In this document: in pieces, positions 57,915 through 64,000 of the stretch | Layout of the letters: each line of letters starts with the position of its first letter | How positions within the stretch are numbered: the stretch's first letter is position 1 | Source: a virus | IMG/VR virus record: IMGVR_UViG_3300020473_000013 | Coordinates: 160,854 to 224,853 of that record | Direction: 5' to 3' (one strand) | DNA length: 64,000 bases | The notes under the pieces: generated by a model | The model's database searches: none | Told to the model about the DNA's origin: nothing | Seen by the model: only the letters and a program-made list of their open reading frames with translations | Position numbers and translations under genes: made by a program

Positions 57915-58529
57915 ATGACCGTTTCGTTCGACACCCTCAGCGTGGGCAATTTCATCCAGACTCGCGGTAACGACTGGCACGCCGTCATGTACAAGTACGG
58001 AAACGAACGCATGGTGAGCGCCGTTGGTCTGGGCAAGCGCGACGGGTACCCGATCCTTCTGGACGAGATCACCGATACGGCCAGTGAGCTTCCGCTGGTG
58101 TTCACCCTGCAGGGTGATGATATACTCGTGTGGGGAGACCGCAACGGCAATGCCTTCGTATCCCTGCCTCCGCAGAAAGACGCGGAAGGTAATATGCTCC
58201 AAGGTCCGCGTCTCGCCACTCTGGCACGCCTGACCGACGGCAGCACGATCTTTGCCAACGTCACTGACTTCGCTTTTTTGTACCACGTGGAAAGTCTGGC
58301 CTTGGCGGATCGTATGCCCGGCACTACCGACCTGGAAGCCGTCAAGGCTCACGCTCAGCGCGCGGCTCTCACTTCGTCAGGCTCTCGCGACCTGGAAGGT
58401 GCACTGCACAAAGTCGGTGCCGGCGACATTTCAGCGCATCTGGGGGCCGTCGTGTTCAGCGAAGACCTCGACATGGGTGCAACGATCTACGTTCCCTCGC
58501 CGAGCATCCTCCATCCTATTGGCGACTAA
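57915..58529 (+). CDS. Unknown protein (204 aa), single-gene unit
   Basis: ATG after AAGGAGACGAC. It is beta-rich in the first two thirds (D-D-I-L-V-W-G-D-R-N-G-N) and helical in the last third. It has its own promoter-like motif and terminator. No family recognised. Confidence 0.68.
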   Translation: MTVSFDTLSVGNFIQTRGNDWHAVMYKYGNERMVSAVGLGKRDGYPILLDEITDTASELPLVFTLQGDDILVWGDRNGNAFVSLPPQKDAEGNMLQGPRLATLARLTDGSTIFANVTDFAFLYHVESLALADRMPGTTDLEAVKAHAQRAALTSSGSRDLEGALHKVGAGDISAHLGAVVFSEDLDMGATIYVPSPSILHPIGD

Positions 58530-58547
58530 TCGCCTCGTAGGTACCCA

Positions 58548-58574
58548 CAGGGTGGTCTCTGACCGCCCTGTTTT
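58548..58574 (+). terminator. Rho-independent terminator
   Basis: CAGGGTGGTC pairs with GACCGCCCTG with one mismatch and is followed by TTTT and CGTCTGAAA. Confidence 0.87.
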
Positions 58575-58583
58575 CGTCTGAAA

Positions 58584-58592
58584 CTGTAAATA
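58584..58592 (+). promoter_or_regulatory. TGTAAATA motif
   Basis: CTGTAAATA lies 10 bases past the terminator and 40 before the ATG at 58632. Confidence 0.5.
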
Positions 58593-58631
58593 TATGACGT
58601 AAGGCAAACACGCAAGCAACAAGGAACAGGC

Positions 58632-59015
58632 ATGTATCTAAAGATTCGCGATGTGGAACGCGGCTGTTGGTTGTATATCAGCGGTTTCGACAGGGTAGAG
58701 GCCTTCGATAAGAAACACTACTCTGAGCTTTCCCATGCTCCTGACCAGTCGGAAGCGTGCGAGCGTATGGACACCATCATTCAGGAATGCGGAGCCTCGC
58801 TGTCCGTTATCGACGTGGACAAGATACGCTCTGGTAACCTGATGGTCCTTCATTGTATCACAGACGATGAGGATGCTCCGAAGCCCACGCACAAGAAACT
58901 GGCTTTCAACACATACGGATTCCTGTGCAACGACAGGGGCGATACCATGGACCGCTTCTCAGTTAACCACTACGACCATCTCAAGAAGTCGCCACGTAAA
59001 CGGGAGGAAGCATGA
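58632..59015 (+). CDS. Unknown protein (127 aa)
   Basis: First gene of an accessory run that reaches the right edge. It has a beta-rich start and two cysteines near residues 14 and 44. ATG after AAGGAACAGGC. It overlaps the next gene by 4 bases (ATGA). Function unknown. Confidence 0.62.
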   Translation: MYLKIRDVERGCWLYISGFDRVEAFDKKHYSELSHAPDQSEACERMDTIIQECGASLSVIDVDKIRSGNLMVLHCITDDEDAPKPTHKKLAFNTYGFLCNDRGDTMDRFSVNHYDHLKKSPRKREEA

Positions 59016-59494
59016 TCGACACAACAGGTGAGTTCTCAGACACCCGTTACGTTGGGTCCTACGCTCCGTCCTGCGAACCCGTCGATGCTAGCGTCGGACA
59101 AATCATCAATGTGATCGACACCCTGCCCGACGGAAGGGACCGCTTCGTCACGCAGGTTTTCAACGGTGAGGATTGGTCACTCGTTCCTCACTGTGGTGTT
59201 GATATCGGAGGGTTCCGACTCTACCTGCCGCACTACCGCGATATGGTCTACAAGAAAACGGGTAAGTTCCCTTATGGGCAAGACTCGGCTGCGATCATCC
59301 GTGAATTTATGTGGGGCGTGGAGTTCAAAACGAAGACACATGCTTTCGTCGCCCATGTTGCCGACTACAATCACACTCCTCATATCGTCCTGCGTGATGC
59401 CGCTGGGCAGGTGCACTTCCTGCGGACGTTCGCCGACGAGTCCTGGGGCGTTCTGTCGCACAGCCAGATGAAGGAGATGGCGCATGGCGCGTAA
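59012..59494 (+). CDS. Unknown protein (160 aa)
   Basis: Coupled by ATGA overlap. It is alpha/beta, with several Tyr/His/Asp residues in the second half and no recognised motif. It overlaps the next gene by 11 bases. Confidence 0.62.
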   Translation: MIDTTGEFSDTRYVGSYAPSCEPVDASVGQIINVIDTLPDGRDRFVTQVFNGEDWSLVPHCGVDIGGFRLYLPHYRDMVYKKTGKFPYGQDSAAIIREFMWGVEFKTKTHAFVAHVADYNHTPHIVLRDAAGQVHFLRTFADESWGVLSHSQMKEMAHGA

Positions 59495-59693
59495 GCAAGT
59501 GCTCGCTTCCGCAATGGCTGGCGCGCTGGGGTCACTCAGCGGATGGTTCATGCTCCCCAGTCAGATAGCCGGGCCAAACTTCTTCACGGACAACGCGCCC
59601 GTCATCAACAACACCCGAGGCACCAAACAACACCAACGCCAGATGCAACGCAAGCGCGCCCAGAAGCGGGCCAAGAAAAGAGGACATTACTGA
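59484..59693 (+). CDS. Small basic protein (69 aa)
   Basis: Basic C-terminus rich in Lys/Arg/Gln. The N-terminus contains a short Ala/Gly/Leu hydrophobic segment that could be a signal or weak membrane helix (residues about 7-25). ATG overlaps the previous gene by 11 bases and ends on the next ATG. Function unknown. Confidence 0.55.
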   Translation: MARKQVLASAMAGALGSLSGWFMLPSQIAGPNFFTDNAPVINNTRGTKQHQRQMQRKRAQKRAKKRGHY

Positions 59694-60253
59694 TGGACGA
59701 TCAACCGAACAACGTCGTATCTCTGCATGGTCAAACAGCAGAACGGAACCAGCGTGGCTACTACAAGGCGATGGTAGAACCGCACCTAGCCTCCTATGAC
59801 TATCCGGGTGCTCAGATCGCCTTGTACGGAGGACTGCCACCCGGACACAGCTACAACTACGTCAGCTCCTCCTTTCTGTGTGGTTTGGTGAATTACGCAG
59901 GCATCAAGACTGGGTATATGCTGAATCGTTACGGTCTGGACGACTGTGACTGGGAAAGCTACGCGCAGGTAATCGAGCACATCAACACCATGCCTCACTT
60001 CATCGACCCGGATGCGGACGATGTGGTGTTACTCGGAGAGACGGACACCTGCTTCTGGTGGTTCTGGTTCGATCGGGACGTGTCCGACTGTAATGTCACG
60101 CGCATCCCGCGGGAGCTGTTCCGCAACGACTTCGAGTTTTTCGAGCAGTGCATCCTGGAACACCTGCGCGAGAACTACGACGGCTGGCAACACACCGAGG
60201 ACGCAGAGCCAGAGTTCTACCGATTCAAGGTCAACGGGTGGATTTCGTGGTGA
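59693..60253 (+). CDS. Unknown protein, Trp/Tyr-rich (186 aa)
   Basis: The ATG at 59693 overlaps the previous stop by one base. It has many aromatics, with C-F-W-W-F-W-F-D near residue 120, and an acidic pocket-like D-P-D-A-D-D near 104. The composition suggests a folded cytosolic protein. No family recognised. Confidence 0.62.
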   Translation: MDDQPNNVVSLHGQTAERNQRGYYKAMVEPHLASYDYPGAQIALYGGLPPGHSYNYVSSSFLCGLVNYAGIKTGYMLNRYGLDDCDWESYAQVIEHINTMPHFIDPDADDVVLLGETDTCFWWFWFDRDVSDCNVTRIPRELFRNDFEFFEQCILEHLRENYDGWQHTEDAEPEFYRFKVNGWISW

Positions 60254-60471
60254 GCAAGGCTAGAGTCGTATTCGGGCAGGTCTACTCTGTGAAGCCTGCT
60301 CCAGGTACCAAGGTGCCGTTCACTGTGCAGTATGAGGCACAGGACGAGGACACGCCTGTCATTACCGTCACGGACAGCAACGGCTGGAAGCATGAGCTAA
60401 CCGACGTTGAGGCGGAGGAGCTGGCGCGCCAACTCAATCACGCTCTACGCCGTTTACCGTCCAGCAAGTGA
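60247..60471 (+). CDS. Small unknown protein (74 aa)
   Basis: A GTG start at 60247, 60250 or 60238 would overlap the stop at 60251. GGGTGG lies just upstream. The protein has a beta meander followed by one helix (V-E-A-E-E-L-A-R-Q-L). It resembles small phage accessory proteins in size only. Function unknown. Confidence 0.5.
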   Translation: MVSKARVVFGQVYSVKPAPGTKVPFTVQYEAQDEDTPVITVTDSNGWKHELTDVEAEELARQLNHALRRLPSSK

Positions 60472-60480
60472 GGAAGGACA

Positions 60481-60723
60481 ATGGTTGATATAGGAGCGAT
60501 CCTACTAATCGGAGCATTCGTCTTGTCGGTCTGCTATATAGCGACAAGAGCGTATGAGCGGCACGCCTGGAACAAAGGCATCAGCCCGTACAGCGGTCGA
60601 CCTTGGCAGTATTTCGACACTGCCTCAGATAGCTCCAGAGGATACACCGATGGTGAAGGTAACGTCATCTGGATTAACACCAACGTGGATAAGCAGCAGG
60701 AGAAAACACATGTCCGAGGATAA
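60481..60723 (+). CDS. Small membrane protein (80 aa)
   Basis: A clear N-terminal membrane helix (residues about 4-23) with few charges, then a short basic and polar tail. AAGGACA precedes the ATG. Overlaps the next gene by 14 bases. An envelope-targeted accessory protein is inferred. Confidence 0.6.
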   Translation: MVDIGAILLIGAFVLSVCYIATRAYERHAWNKGISPYSGRPWQYFDTASDSSRGYTDGEGNVIWINTNVDKQQEKTHVRG

Positions 60724-61192
60724 ATCCATCCATACGCAGCCCGAACTCGTCAAGGCTATCCTCAACTTGGAGTATCCGCGCGTCACTCGCGACTTCGTGG
60801 AGAAGATGGTTGAGGAGGTGAAGTACGACGTACTGAGCGACGGTATGACCACTGTTTGCACTCTGATGATGTTCGGTGGCACCTACAGCGCACGCGGCCA
60901 CAGCGCTCCAGCGGACCCTCGCAACTTCGACGAGAAGATCGGTCGCACCCGTGCCTACTCGAAGGCTATGGATGCGGCGTTCGACATCGGCAGCGCTATT
61001 CTGGCTTTCAACATGTTCATGGCGCGCAGCGGTTCCAACCAACACCTACTTGAACTCATGAAGTCGGAACTCGACCAAGACATCGAAGCCCTCGATAACG
61101 TCGGCTTCACTCCGTGCGATGGCCACGTCCTTCGCTATCTCCGCAACTATCGAGAGGTTCTCCATGGTAACGTCGATCATTCGCAAGATTAA
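60710..61192 (+). CDS. Unknown helical protein (160 aa)
   Basis: An ATG at 60710 is preceded by AGGAGAAAACAC. It is mostly helical, with hydrophobic patches and Gly/Thr in the centre. Function unknown. An alternative upstream in-frame start lies inside the preceding gene and is disfavoured. Confidence 0.6.
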   Translation: MSEDKSIHTQPELVKAILNLEYPRVTRDFVEKMVEEVKYDVLSDGMTTVCTLMMFGGTYSARGHSAPADPRNFDEKIGRTRAYSKAMDAAFDIGSAILAFNMFMARSGSNQHLLELMKSELDQDIEALDNVGFTPCDGHVLRYLRNYREVLHGNVDHSQD

Positions 61193-61382
61193 GTATCCGT
61201 TCATCCGTCAGTCGCGCCTTATGATGCACCCTGAAAGCCCTGGGGACCGCATCCTCATCCGGCGCAGCCCGTTCGAGGCCCTGTTCAAGTCGCGGCACTT
61301 CGCCACACTCAATGAATCTCTGAGGAGACACCGTGAACTGCAAAAACTGCAAGTGGGCACGCCTAGCCGGAAACAAGGGTGA
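61164..61382 (+). CDS. Small basic protein (72 aa)
   Basis: ATG at 61164 with GAGAGG upstream, overlapping the previous gene by 29 bases. The product is Arg/Lys/His-rich. It also overlaps the next frame by 50 bases, so one of the two may not be translated as drawn. Confidence 0.45.
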   Translation: MVTSIIRKIKYPFIRQSRLMMHPESPGDRILIRRSPFEALFKSRHFATLNESLRRHRELQKLQVGTPSRKQG

Positions 61383-61602
61383 CGACATCGTTGGTTGCGC
61401 CCTGCTAGCTAATGATGCAATACTCATAAAGGACGTGAAGCAGGGCCCTGTTTTTCAAGGCTGGTTGTATAACAACCGGCTCCCGCATGAGAAGGAAGGG
61501 GGCAACAGGGCCTTCGACGGTGCCATGACGTACGGACCTAATCTGGTCGCCTCGTATGCTACATGTTACCAATATGAGCACGAACAACTACAGGCAGGAT
61601 AG
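61333..61602 (+). CDS. Small Cys-containing protein (89 aa)
   Basis: The GTG start after TGAGGAGACACC gives M-N-C-K-N-C-K-W, a C-x2-C near the N-terminus, with a further Cys at about 22 and one near 78. A small zinc-binding or redox protein is plausible. It ends in C-Y-Q-Y-E. Recurrent type in phages, function unknown. Confidence 0.6.
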   Translation: MNCKNCKWARLAGNKGDDIVGCALLANDAILIKDVKQGPVFQGWLYNNRLPHEKEGGNRAFDGAMTYGPNLVASYATCYQYEHEQLQAG

Positions 61603-61611
61603 GAGTGCCGG

Positions 61612-61944
61612 ATGGCTAAAAAGGAATCTAGCTCACTAGGCAAGAAAGCTATCGACAAAGCCAAGAACTACACCGCATGGGAACTAAGTGGCTTTGTCTT
61701 TGTGGCACTTGCCTCACACTACGGGTGGAAAGATCGCATCAACATTAGTGCTGGGTACTCGCTTGCGTGCAGCACCGTTGAAAACCTTCCGCCCGTTACT
61801 CTATTTGGCTTGTCTCCCGGAGAGTACATCGCTATCAAGGAGCTTTTGGATCATAGCTTGAGGCGGAAACACCAGAGCTGGATAAGCACTGACAAAAACT
61901 ACACTGATCGTCCTAAGTCAGGTGGCATAATCTCCATCTACTAA
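61612..61944 (+). CDS. Unknown protein (110 aa)
   Basis: Basic N-terminal 20 residues followed by a hydrophobic F-V-F-V-A-L-A segment and a C-terminal basic tail. Lower GC than the neighbours. ATG after AGGAGTGCCGG. Function unknown. Confidence 0.6.
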   Translation: MAKKESSSLGKKAIDKAKNYTAWELSGFVFVALASHYGWKDRINISAGYSLACSTVENLPPVTLFGLSPGEYIAIKELLDHSLRRKHQSWISTDKNYTDRPKSGGIISIY

Positions 61945-61961
61945 ACAAAAGGTAAGTAGGC

Positions 61962-62420
61962 ATGAAAACCAAGAACGTAAGAGTGAAGTTTCAGGACATC
62001 AAGACAGGCCGTATCATTTACGTGGCACACCCCGTATACGGTATTGAGCGCTTCGTTATCCGCTCTAAGCCCTATTTCAATCCTCGTGTGGGCAGCCATT
62101 TCGTCAAGGTTGAGGTACGTGCTAAAGACTTCTCCTTCCAAGACAGCCGTTCGCTCCACGATATGGGCATCCCGAGCAATCCAACCAACGCTTCTCAATT
62201 CTACAACGGTCGCCGTGCATTCTTCAAGCTGCATCAGGCCGAGGAGTGGAAGCGCAAGTGGATCAAGGACAAAGGGTTTCAGCGTTGGCAAAGCAGGCAT
62301 GAGCAAGAAACAGACTACATGCTGCAAGGACTCCACTATGCCGACTCTATTATGGAAGAAGCGTGGTTCAATGAGCACTACGGTCCTCAAGAGGAAGACG
62401 AGCGGGAGATTATGCCGTGA
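61962..62420 (+). CDS. Unknown basic/aromatic protein (152 aa)
   Basis: N-terminal beta domain with several Val/Phe strands, then a helical domain rich in Trp/Lys/Glu/Gln. The end is acidic. GTGA overlap of four bases with the following broken gene suggests they were coupled. Confidence 0.62.
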   Translation: MKTKNVRVKFQDIKTGRIIYVAHPVYGIERFVIRSKPYFNPRVGSHFVKVEVRAKDFSFQDSRSLHDMGIPSNPTNASQFYNGRRAFFKLHQAEEWKRKWIKDKGFQRWQSRHEQETDYMLQGLHYADSIMEEAWFNEHYGPQEEDEREIMP

Positions 62421-62683
62421 CTAAGCCCGTCCGCGTGCTGGAAATGCTTACTGATGGAGACGGAAGAGGAACCTGCAAGGCTTCGTTCGTCGCGCACATC
62501 GTAACCTCACGCTCAACACGCCCCCGACCGTAACGGAGATACCCTGTACTTTCCTGCCAAGTACGTCGCAGAGTCCATCGTCCAGATTTTCAACTGCTGT
62601 AATTTTTAGGGCGGAGCAGTTGTCGAGGATGATCACTCCGACTGCAAGTACATCATCGTTAAGCCTGATCGGGATTCATACCT
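62417..62683 (+). pseudogene. Small gene apparently broken by a frameshift and an in-frame stop
   Basis: A GTG at 62417 overlaps the preceding stop by 4 bases, a normal start for this genome, but the frame ends after 38 codons at 62533. In the +1 frame, a plausible continuation (G-D-T-L-Y-F-P-A-K-Y-V) reads to a TAG at 62607. After that stop the same frame continues with V-V-E-D-D-H-S-D-C-K-Y-I-I-V-K-P up to the next gene. The pattern suggests a once-intact protein of about 85 residues. A sequencing error in the CCCCC run or the TTTTT run is an alternative. Confidence 0.5.
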
Positions 62684-63220
62684 ATGTTCAAGGACCTTGG
62701 AAAGCGGAACGCTCCTACTAAAAAGCGAGTAGACAAGTATCTAGGATTGTCCATCGACGATCCGAACCGGGTTATCACAGCGCACACGGACGGGTCGTGT
62801 CGCGACAACCCAGGGGCAGGAGGATGGGGCGCAGTGCTCCAGCTTCCTGACGGCCGCGGAAAGAAGATCAAAGGTGGTCATCCCGCTACGACCAATAACA
62901 GAATGGAATTGCAGGCCGCGATCGAGGTCTTCAAGCTGCTGCAAGGTCGCGGAAGCTGTAAGGTCATTCTATTCACCGATTCCCAGTACGTGCAGAAAGG
63001 CATGCTAGAGTGGGTACGTGGCTGGAAGATGCGAGGCTGGAAGACCTCAGGTGGCGCACCTGTGAAGAACAGCGATCTCTGGATCGAACTGGAGTTTCTG
63101 TCCAGTACCCACATCGTCGAGTGGAACTGGGTGCGTGGACACAACGGCGATTATTTCAATGAGATGGCTGACCGCTTGGCGGAGGAAGGGGCCATCGAAG
63201 CAGGGTACTATAAGGATTAA
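62684..63220 (+). CDS. rnhA: Ribonuclease HI
   Basis: This 178-residue protein has an N-terminal extension of about 30 residues (basic, K-R-N-A-P-T-K-K-R-V). Then come T-D-G-S-C-R-D-N-P-G near 34, N-N-R-M-E-L near 70, F-T-D-S-Q-Y near 97 and H-N-G-D-Y-F-N-E-M-A-D-R-L near 148-160, with all four catalytic acidic residues (D-E-D-D). It degrades RNA in RNA-DNA hybrids, for example lagging-strand primers. The start may be influenced by the broken gene upstream. It is separated from the next gene by 4 bases. Confidence 0.93.
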   Translation: MFKDLGKRNAPTKKRVDKYLGLSIDDPNRVITAHTDGSCRDNPGAGGWGAVLQLPDGRGKKIKGGHPATTNNRMELQAAIEVFKLLQGRGSCKVILFTDSQYVQKGMLEWVRGWKMRGWKTSGGAPVKNSDLWIELEFLSSTHIVEWNWVRGHNGDYFNEMADRLAEEGAIEAGYYKD

Positions 63221-63224
63221 AGGC

Positions 63225-64000
63225 ATGGCACACAAGATCACACTCAAGTTCAACTCGCGCATCACCATTGCTCACTGGGAGGCATTCTGCCGTACGCACG
63301 GGCTATCCTATCAACCCAAGCTCGCCAACCAGAACATCTACTCCTCGAACGTTCTCGAAGTAATGCTCGGCGACTGGGGAACCGAGACGCAAGAGAACGG
63401 GTGCCTACCTCCGAACAGCTTTGACGAGCTACGTATCTTTCCTTATAAGGATGAAGACGCGGGAAAGGCAATCGCCCTGATGGACTCTATCCAGTCGAAG
63501 TTCGGCGGCTCTGTCGTTCCCCAACACAGCACGCTTCCGTTGTGGGGCCGCACGCTTCCTCAAGAAGAGCCTAGCAAGGTTGCCGGTCCTAGTCCTCTGG
63601 ACGCTATCAACGCACGGCGCATCGTGGATAAAATCCGGGGTGACCTCGAGGCATCCGTGGAGAACCTGATGTACAGTTCGCCTCGCCACTCTGATGAGGA
63701 GCTGCGTAACGTCCTTACCAAGATGCTCCAACGCGCAGTCGACCGCAAAATGGTAGAGAAGGCTAATGTGGAAAACATGCGTATCGAGCATGTGACGTGG
63801 GCTGACCTGTATCCTCGTCGCCGTGATCGTCTCCGTGCTCTATTCACGCGCAAGGTTCTCCGCTTCAATCCTGTCATTTCAGGCCGACCTGGCACCTTTT
63901 TGAAGATGCTTGGTTATAAGTGCGAGCGCAAGATGCGGTACGACCGCGAAGCATTTGAAGCATTGGTTGCGGACGCTATGGATACCGATCAGGGTACCGC
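63225..64000 (+). CDS. Unknown protein, 3' end outside window
   Basis: The ATG follows GGATTAAAGGC and the frame stays open to the window edge (at least 258 codons). It has an alpha/beta N-terminal domain with several aromatics, a Pro/Ser-rich linker near residue 105-125, and a helical basic segment after that. No motif recognised. Confidence 0.7.
   Translation, partial: MAHKITLKFNSRITIAHWEAFCRTHGLSYQPKLANQNIYSSNVLEVMLGDWGTETQENGCLPPNSFDELRIFPYKDEDAGKAIALMDSIQSKFGGSVVPQHSTLPLWGRTLPQEEPSKVAGPSPLDAINARRIVDKIRGDLEASVENLMYSSPRHSDEELRNVLTKMLQRAVDRKMVEKANVENMRIEHVTWADLYPRRRDRLRALFTRKVLRFNPVISGRPGTFLKMLGYKCERKMRYDREAFEALVADAMDTDQGT

Overview
The window is a contiguous piece of a large, strictly lytic-looking tailed phage genome (contractile tail, myovirus morphology). 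Every gene I can support lies on the plus strand. Genes are tightly packed with frequent 1 to 30 base overlaps, and GC content is moderately high with many C-ending codons in the abundant virion genes. The host is most likely a Gram-negative bacterium: there is a T4-type baseplate, an Ig-decorated tail fibre set, a virion muramidase, and a B12-dependent ribonucleotide reductase that needs host adenosylcobalamin. No integrase, repressor, tRNA or CRISPR array was seen. Portal and terminase genes are not in the window.

Layout: (1) 1-13800, replication and recombination: a cysteine-free thioredoxin-like protein, a family A DNA polymerase with an N-terminal uracil-glycosylase-like region, a beta-clamp-like protein, a UvsW-like SF2 helicase, a degenerate AAA-like protein, a SLOG protein, a J-domain-like protein and a DexA-like exonuclease, with several unknown genes between. 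(2) 13989-22706, a first tail sheath protein followed by a fibre cassette. This includes a 1498-residue protein with about twelve bacterial Ig-like repeats, and a C-terminal module that recurs in three neighbouring proteins. (3) 22822-28490, an acidic unknown protein, a NAD-dependent DNA ligase, two glycine-rich fibre-tip-like proteins and a GT2 glycosyltransferase. (4) 28567-37708, head module: prohead protease, a 2H phosphoesterase resembling anti-CBASS Acb1, an acidic scaffold-like protein, a probable decoration protein and the major capsid protein. A GIY-YIG homing endonuclease follows, with a structured RNA element on each side. (5) 37776-51886, tail module: Ig-like protein, second sheath, two tube-like proteins, two assembly proteins, a tape-measure-like protein with a muramidase domain, and T4 gp48/54-like, gp53-like and gp27-like baseplate proteins. 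(6) 51959-56687, nucleotide metabolism: class II RNR, dCMP-deaminase-like protein and dimeric dUTPase. (7) 56687-64000, many small unknown accessory genes, one broken gene and RNase H.

Regulation: two short intergenic motifs recur. TGTAAA(T/G)A lies mostly 30-50 bases before the first gene of replication, nucleotide and accessory units. TAATTTA-like sites precede structural units. Rho-independent terminators separate units, and several share the sequence GTGTCT or GTATC directly after the T-run. The layout suggests a middle/late transcription programme, possibly clamp-assisted as in T4, but that is inference.

The strongest candidates for something undescribed are the paired RNA motif flanking the homing endonuclease, the Acb1-like gene inside the head module, the two-class promoter grammar, and the shared xAS motifs that may mark head-maturation cleavage sites.
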